This document shows, one piece after another, positions 5,362-8,184 of a stretch of 8,184 nt of DNA (its first letter is position 1; every line of letters begins with the position of its first letter). The notes beneath the pieces were generated by a model, which was not told the origin of the DNA, made no database searches, and saw only the letters and a program-made list of their open reading frames with translations. Source of the DNA: Chloroflexota bacterium (GTDB lineage Bacteria; Chloroflexota; Dehalococcoidia; Lucifugimonadales; JADFKI01); assembly GCA_009838595.1 (NCBI GenBank), contig VXRI01000286.1, forward strand, positions 1-8,184, written 5' to 3'. Position numbers and translations under genes: made by a program.

Positions 5362-6645
5362 ATGAACCTCGCTGAGCTTCAAAGCCTTAACAACGAAGAC
5401 CTCTACAAACTCGGAAAAGAACTGGGCGTCTTCGAGAACGGCAACATGCCGAATCGCCGCGAGATGATGAACAAGGTGCTCGCCAACCTCTCCGAGAAGA
5501 ACGGCAACCTGAAGGCGGGTGGCATTCTCAGCATCCTGAACGACGGCTATGGCTTCCTGCGACAATCCGGCGCCTCTGCCAGCAACTCCGATGTTTATGT
5601 CTCGCAGTCGCAGATCCGCCGCTTCAGCCTGCGCACCGGTGACGAGGTGCATGGGCAGGTGCGCCCCCCCAAGGATGGCGAGCGCTACTTCGGCCTTGTC
5701 CGCGTCGAGCAGGTCAACGGCAGCGAGCCTGACCGCTCCCGCCGCCGCAAGCACTTCGAGAGCCTGACCGCCATCCACCCCACGCGGCAGATAGCGCTCG
5801 AAACGCGCAAAGACCTCGTGTCCACGCGGCTTATTGACATGCTGGCGCCCATCGGCAGAGGGCAGCGCGGGCTTATCGTCTCCCCGCCCAAGGCGGGCAA
5901 GACCACGCTGCTCAAGCAGATCGCCGACGGCATCGCGGCTAACGCCAAGGACATCCACATCATGGTCGCGCTCATCGGCGAGCGCCCCGAAGAGGTAACC
6001 GATGTCACTCGCTCGGTCAACGGTGAGGTGTACAGCTCCACTTTCGACGAGCCGGTTGAAGACCACTGCCGCGTCGCCGAAATGGTGCTGGAACGCTCCA
6101 AGCGCCTCGTTGAAGGCGGAAAGGATGTGGTCATCCTTTTGGACAGCATCACGCGGCTTACTCGCGCCTACAATCTCGCCGTGCCAAGCAGCGGTCGCAC
6201 CCTGTCCGGCGGTATGGACCCCGTCGCGCTCTACCCGCCCAAGAGGTTCTTCGGCGCCGCTCGCAATACCGAAGAAGGCGGCTCGCTCACCATCATCGCC
6301 GCATGCCTCATCGACACGGGCAGCAGGCTCGACGACCTTGTTTACGAGGAGTTCAAGGGCACGGGAAACATGGAAGTCCATCTCGACCGCCGCCTTGCCG
6401 AGCGCCGCTTCTTCCCCGCCGTTGACATCGAGCGCAGCGGCACGCGCCGTGAAGAACTGCTCATCGACGAGGCTTCCCTACAGCATGTCTGGCTGCTCCG
6501 CCGTTTCGTCGCGCTGCAAAGGTCACAAGGCGAGGACAACGCCATCGAGGTCATCACCAAAATAATGCGCAACACACGCAACAACAAGGAGTTCCTCGCC
6601 AACCTGCCCCGTCTCGCGCAAGAGGTCTCGCCCATGCGCCGATAG
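5362..6645 (+). CDS. rho: Transcription termination factor Rho
   Basis: This encodes a 427-residue hexameric RNA-dependent ATPase/helicase that ends transcription of untranslated RNA. Domains in order are: an N-terminal helical domain (1-45, starting MNLAELQ as in E. coli MNLTEL); the OB-fold RNA-binding domain (about 50-118, with D-G-x-G-F-L-R and D-V-Y-V-S-x-S-Q-I-R-R-F); and a RecA-like ATPase domain. Key ATPase parts are G167-Q-R-G, Walker A PPKAGKTT (175-182, K180 and T181), catalytic Glu207 in GERPEEVT, and Walker B DVVILLD (255-261). The Q loop is SSGRTLSGG (276-284) and the R loop is EEFKGTGNMEVHL (329-341). There is no long N-terminal insertion like those in actinobacterial Rho. ATG at 5362 is preferred because GGAG (5352-5355) lies six bases upstream and the N-terminus then aligns with relatives; an in-frame ATG at 5335 has no ribosome site. 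No rpmE (ribosomal protein L31), the usual neighbour in several phyla, follows it. Confidence 0.99.
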   Translation: MNLAELQSLNNEDLYKLGKELGVFENGNMPNRREMMNKVLANLSEKNGNLKAGGILSILNDGYGFLRQSGASASNSDVYVSQSQIRRFSLRTGDEVHGQVRPPKDGERYFGLVRVEQVNGSEPDRSRRRKHFESLTAIHPTRQIALETRKDLVSTRLIDMLAPIGRGQRGLIVSPPKAGKTTLLKQIADGIAANAKDIHIMVALIGERPEEVTDVTRSVNGEVYSSTFDEPVEDHCRVAEMVLERSKRLVEGGKDVVILLDSITRLTRAYNLAVPSSGRTLSGGMDPVALYPPKRFFGAARNTEEGGSLTIIAACLIDTGSRLDDLVYEEFKGTGNMEVHLDRRLAERRFFPAVDIERSGTRREELLIDEASLQHVWLLRRFVALQRSQGEDNAIEVITKIMRNTRNNKEFLANLPRLAQEVSPMRR

Positions 6646-6650
6646 CCGAC

Positions 6651-6679
6651 TTCCCGCGCCGCGTCTAATCGCTTATACT
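6651..6679 (+). promoter_or_regulatory. Possible promoter for the small membrane protein gene
   Basis: TATACT at 6674-6679 matches five of six -10 positions and sits in the same GCTTATACT context as the promoter at 1549. The best -35 with a 17-base spacer is TTCCCG (6651-6656), which is poor. The gene could instead be read through from rho. Confidence 0.35.
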
Positions 6680-6710
6680 TGCGCGCGCTATCCTTGAATG
6701 AGTTGTATAA

Positions 6711-6974
6711 ATGACCACAGATGCCCCGACGACGAACCCGTATTCTGTCGAAGAGCGGATGGCGCGCATAGAGGCGCAGCAGGAGATTATCATTGAACTG
6801 CTGAGGGATCACAACGAGAAGTTTGATGCCATCAACACGAAGTTTGACGCTATTAACGACCGCTTCGACACGAAGTTTGACGCCCTCAACCACAGAATCT
6901 TCCTCGCAGGTATCGGCATCTTCTCCATCGTCGGCGCAGGCGTCGTCGCCTACATCGTCAACTTGCTTTCCTAA
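6711..6974 (+). CDS. Small coiled-coil protein with C-terminal membrane anchor
   Basis: This encodes an 87-residue protein with no recognised function. The order is: a polar N-terminus (1-11); a charged helical stretch (12-62) with a heptad-like pattern and internal repeats KFDAINT (37-43), KFDAIND (44-50), RFDT (51-54) and KFDALNH (55-61); then one hydrophobic helix (about 64-86) ending at the C-terminus. The 7-7-4-7 spacing suggests a coiled coil switching from heptads to an 11-residue turn. The expected topology is tail-anchored, with the coiled coil in the cytoplasm. The layout recalls XhlA-type phage or lysis-associated proteins and other short coiled-coil/TM proteins, but this similarity is architectural only. 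The ribosome site is weak (GAATGAG, about 10 bases upstream). It begins 65 bases after rho and ends 14 bases before the convergent lactamase-fold gene. The composition and repeat structure support a real protein. Confidence 0.72.
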   Translation: MTTDAPTTNPYSVEERMARIEAQQEIIIELLRDHNEKFDAINTKFDAINDRFDTKFDALNHRIFLAGIGIFSIVGAGVVAYIVNLLS

Positions 6975-6988
6975 CCCCGCACCCTCGC

Positions 6989-7645
6989 CTAGCCCGCTTG
7001 CCCCGTCGCCGCTGACAGTACGACCACGCTCAGCTCGCGCGGCAAGCTCGTCGCCGTTACGCGCAGCGTAGGCCGCGGCGACACATCATTCGCTCCCAAC
7101 TCGCCCAGCAGCGCATCCAGCGCACTCGCATCATCCGCATCGTCGGCGTCTTCTGCCCGCCAGCCCACGGGTATCACTATCCGCGGTCCCACCTGCTGCA
7201 CCAGCCGAGCCATACGCTTCGCCGCGCGCTCCCCGCCGCTCGCGTCCACCACCAGCACTTCCACATTGTTCAGCTCGTCCAGCTGCCGTGAACTCAGCGC
7301 CGGCACAGTACCGCCCGCGTGGCACACTCGCACACCCTCCGCGCGCATCGCATACACCGTGCTCACCAATCGACCGTCCGAGTCTTCGGCGTCCCCGTAC
7401 GGCGTACCCATGCCGCTTATGTAGAAGTTCGCAATCTCGTACTCGCCCGGCCCGCGCAGCACGCGAGGGGAACCGCCCACCGCGCCCGCATTGGAATGGC
7501 GCGGCGCGTCCATGCTGACCGTCACTATGTCCGCGCTCGTCTCCGGCATCCGCGCGCCGTCCCCCGCGTAATACGGATCCGACACCACCGCCGTCTGTCC
7601 CGACTGCACTCGCACCGCCCAGTTCCCCAGCCACGATATTTCCAT
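6989..7645 (-). CDS. Divergent metallo-beta-lactamase-fold protein, metal ligands largely lost
   Basis: This encodes a 218-residue cytosolic protein resembling the UlaG/YtnP-like MBL-fold hydrolases (Lactamase_B_3 type) common in Chloroflexota. The framework is preserved: MEISWLG (1-7), V21-S-D-P24, ADIVTVS (38-44), RVLRGPGEYEI (61-71), V106-x-C-H109, a T/L-S-x-x-Q-L-D-E-L helix, VEVLVV (128-133) and I156-V-I-P159. The metal site is not preserved. The usual His after WLG is Asn8. The HxHxDH stretch reads M45-D-A-P-R-H50, keeping only the last His. HLGD is HAGG (109-112). The His after IP(M) is replaced by Gly161. An acidic D/A-rich insert (164-174) follows. It is therefore probably not a hydrolase. 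The start at 7645 is fixed by AGGAGGTGA (7651-7659), the best ribosome site in the window; an upstream in-frame start at 7681 is not supported. It converges on the small membrane protein gene. Confidence 0.9.
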   Translation of the reverse strand: MEISWLGNWAVRVQSGQTAVVSDPYYAGDGARMPETSADIVTVSMDAPRHSNAGAVGGSPRVLRGPGEYEIANFYISGMGTPYGDAEDSDGRLVSTVYAMRAEGVRVCHAGGTVPALSSRQLDELNNVEVLVVDASGGERAAKRMARLVQQVGPRIVIPVGWRAEDADDADDASALDALLGELGANDVSPRPTLRVTATSLPRELSVVVLSAATGQAG

Positions 7646-7668
7646 TGCTTTCACCTCCTCTATACACA

Positions 7669-7677
7669 ATTTTAACA
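7669..7677 (-). promoter_or_regulatory. Possible extended -10 promoter of the lactamase-fold gene
   Basis: On the minus strand TGT precedes TAAAAT (five of six -10 matches), an extended -10 arrangement. Transcription would start near 7662, just upstream of the ribosome site. A competing pair, CTGACA (7682-7687) with TATAGA (7659-7664) and a 17-base spacer, looks good as a promoter, but it would start downstream of the ribosome site and is less likely. Confidence 0.35.
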
Positions 7678-7682
7678 CCATT

Positions 7683-7722
7683 GTCAGTTGTCAGTCGTCA
7701 GTTTTCGAGTGTCAGTTGTCAG
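7683..7722 (+). repeat. 7-bp tandem repeat GTCAGTT
   Basis: Units lie at 7683, 7690, 7697, 7704 (degenerate, TTCGAGT), 7711 and 7718 (partial), all in exact 7-bp phase. On the minus strand each intact unit contains ACTGAC, and CTGACA appears where the next base allows. The array sits directly upstream of the lactamase-fold gene promoter, so it could supply tandem -35-like or operator sites, or simply reflect slippage. Confidence 0.85.
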
Positions 7723-7763
7723 CAGGTTAGTCTTCCGGGCGGTCAGTAAATGACATCATGGAT

Positions 7764-7820
7764 GCCTATTTCCACGGTAAAACAAGCAATTTCCGCCTAT
7801 TTCCCGTAACACTCCCGTAA
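7764..7820 (+). repeat. Iteron-like direct repeats
   Basis: GCCTATTTCC occurs at 7764-7773 and 7795-7804 (31-bp period). TCCCGTAA occurs at 7802-7809 and 7813-7820 (11-bp period), the longer units being TCCCGTAACAC and TCCCGTAATAC. The two families overlap at 7802-7804. Each GCCTATTTCC copy is followed by a GTAA within a few bases. The spacing near whole helical turns suggests protein binding on one face of the DNA, but no partner gene is seen. Confidence 0.6.
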
Positions 7821-7926
7821 TACAACTGGCGTAGCATTCCTTTCGTGCGCAAAGGCGCAAGAGCATTGCATGCAGGAGATTAAGCAAGCAATCATCTATA
7901 CATCAGGATAGACCATCGCCCAGTAA

Positions 7927-7992
7927 TTGTCTGAAAATGACGCGGCCTTTACATTGACACTGTAAATCACACGGGCGTATCGTTTCAGACAA
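7927..7992 (+). repeat. 66-bp nested palindrome (possible structured RNA or operator)
   Basis: The ends are a perfect 10-bp inverted repeat: TTGTCTGAAA (7927-7936) and TTTCAGACAA (7983-7992). Inside, ACGC (7940-7943) pairs with GCGT (7975-7978) and CC (7946-7947) with GG (7973-7974). At the centre TTTACA (7948-7953) and TGTAAA (7961-7966) flank TTGACAC. The whole element can fold as one interrupted stem-loop on either strand. No clear target-site duplication flanks it. It could be a small structured RNA, a miniature inverted-repeat element, or a paired operator. Confidence 0.6.
7954..7983 (+). promoter_or_regulatory. Promoter-like TTGACA-18-TATCGT inside the palindrome
   Basis: A perfect TTGACA (7954-7959) is bracketed symmetrically by TTTACA and TGTAAA. 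TATCGT (7978-7983), with four of six matches, follows at 18 bases, the same spacing as the pyrG promoter. The 14 bases from 7954 to 7967 equal those at 3251-3264. A repressor on the TTTACA/TGTAAA dyad would mask the -35 box. The weak -10 makes activity uncertain. Confidence 0.35.
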
Positions 7993-8006
7993 GCAAATGG
8001 GCTACC

Positions 8007-8022
8007 TGCGCCAAACGGCGCA
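8007..8022. repeat. Perfect 6-bp hairpin
   Basis: TGCGCC (8007-8012), loop AAAC, then GGCGCA (8017-8022). It lies 15 bases after the nested palindrome. No T run follows on the plus strand (CATATCGTAT), so a terminator role is unsupported. Confidence 0.6.
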
Positions 8023-8148
8023 TATCGTATTCAACAACCCAATATACAACTAACAACAACAGCGCGTAGCCAACCCCAAGCACGAGACGCATAGCCATAA
8101 AAAGGGCGAGATGACAATCAACCAAAGCACGACACGCGGAGCGATTAG

Positions 8149-8184
8149 GTGACGACGGAAGCGCAGCCACAGATTCAGCAAGAA
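8149..8184 (+). CDS. Possible 5' end of a gene running off the window
   Basis: GTG at 8149 opens a frame reading MTTEAQPQIQQE (with GTG read as Met) that stays open to the edge. GGAG (8138-8141) lies seven bases upstream, a good ribosome-site spacing, and an in-frame TAG immediately precedes the GTG, so this is the earliest start possible. A 13-codon frame (8111-8152, MTINQSTTRGAIR) ends with TGA overlapping the GTG. Twelve codons are too few to identify a product, and the frame could be chance. Confidence 0.3.
   Translation, partial: MTTEAQPQIQQE

Larger units (their letters stand above)
7646..8148. other. Repeat-rich non-coding region
   Basis: About 500 bases contain no convincing gene. 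From left to right there is the lactamase-fold promoter, a heptamer array (7683-7722), iteron-like repeats (7764-7820), a nested palindrome with a promoter-like core (7927-7992), and a hairpin (8007-8022). The base composition is visibly more AT-rich than the flanking genes. Short frames at 7997-8053 (18 codons) and on the minus strand at 7985-8170 lack ribosome sites. Confidence 0.7.

Noticed and set aside
5323..6381. 352-codon minus-strand frame opposite rho
   Set aside because: It is antisense to intact rho and reads as a low-complexity Ala/Val/Asp/Glu shadow with no recognisable domain.
7131..7667. 178-codon minus-strand frame overlapping the lactamase-fold gene in another frame
   Set aside because: It is Gly/Arg/Ala-rich without motifs, whereas the other frame has family motifs and the strong ribosome site.
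7997..8053. 18-codon plus-strand frame after the nested palindrome
   Set aside because: There is no ribosome site and it contains the 8007-8022 hairpin; too short to support.
7985..8170. 61-codon minus-strand frame with a hydrophobic segment
   Set aside because: It starts at GTG without a ribosome site and overlaps the nested palindrome and the candidate plus-strand gene start. The hydrophobic run alone is not enough.
7646..8184. CRISPR array, tRNA or integration site in the repeat-rich end
   Set aside because: Repeats are too short and irregular for CRISPR, no cloverleaf was found, and there is no integrase or duplicated att sequence in view.

Overview
The window is a chromosomal stretch of moderately GC-rich bacterial DNA. 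It carries two universal housekeeping genes, pyrG (CTP synthase) and rho (transcription terminator), set among accessory genes. I infer Chloroflexota (Dehalococcoidia or SAR202-like). The protein at the right is a divergent copy of a beta-lactamase-fold family with a GPGEYE motif that is common in that phylum. The dispersed intergenic repeats (a TGTCATTTCGAGC-type hairpin and an ACAGGAT-type repeat) and the co-occurrence of pyrG and rho also fit. The phylum call is inference, not proof.

Layout from left to right. Positions 1-30 hold a piece of a dispersed hairpin repeat. A leftward 12-helix MFS transporter follows (57-1328). A 310-bp divergent intergenic region leads into a rightward pair that is probably one transcript: a ThuA-like protein (1639-2310) and a short-chain dehydrogenase (2394-3146). 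Both have strong Shine-Dalgarno sites, and a 12-bp direct repeat lies between them. A long inverted repeat (3165-3203) separates this pair from pyrG (3309-4979), which has a near-consensus promoter and a very short leader. A 382-bp non-coding stretch contains a TTGCGA-17-TATAAT promoter and a long, C-rich leader for rho (5362-6645). A small coiled-coil and membrane-anchor protein (6711-6974) follows rho. It converges on a leftward metallo-beta-lactamase-fold protein (6989-7645) that has lost most of its metal ligands.

The last 540 bases are nearly gene-free and dense in repeats: a 7-bp tandem array upstream of the lactamase-fold gene, iteron-like 10-11 bp direct repeats, and a 66-bp nested palindrome (7927-7992) built around a TTGACA box. 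The first 12 codons of a possible gene run off the right edge.

The pyrG and rho genes supply CTP and terminate transcription. The ThuA/SDR pair looks like a small sugar or polyol redox module. The transporter substrate is unknown. No defence system, phage, CRISPR array, tRNA or rRNA was recognised. The points most worth follow-up are the non-catalytic lactamase-fold protein, the nested palindrome, and two places where a short upstream ORF overlaps a start codon downstream of the same 14-bp promoter sequence.
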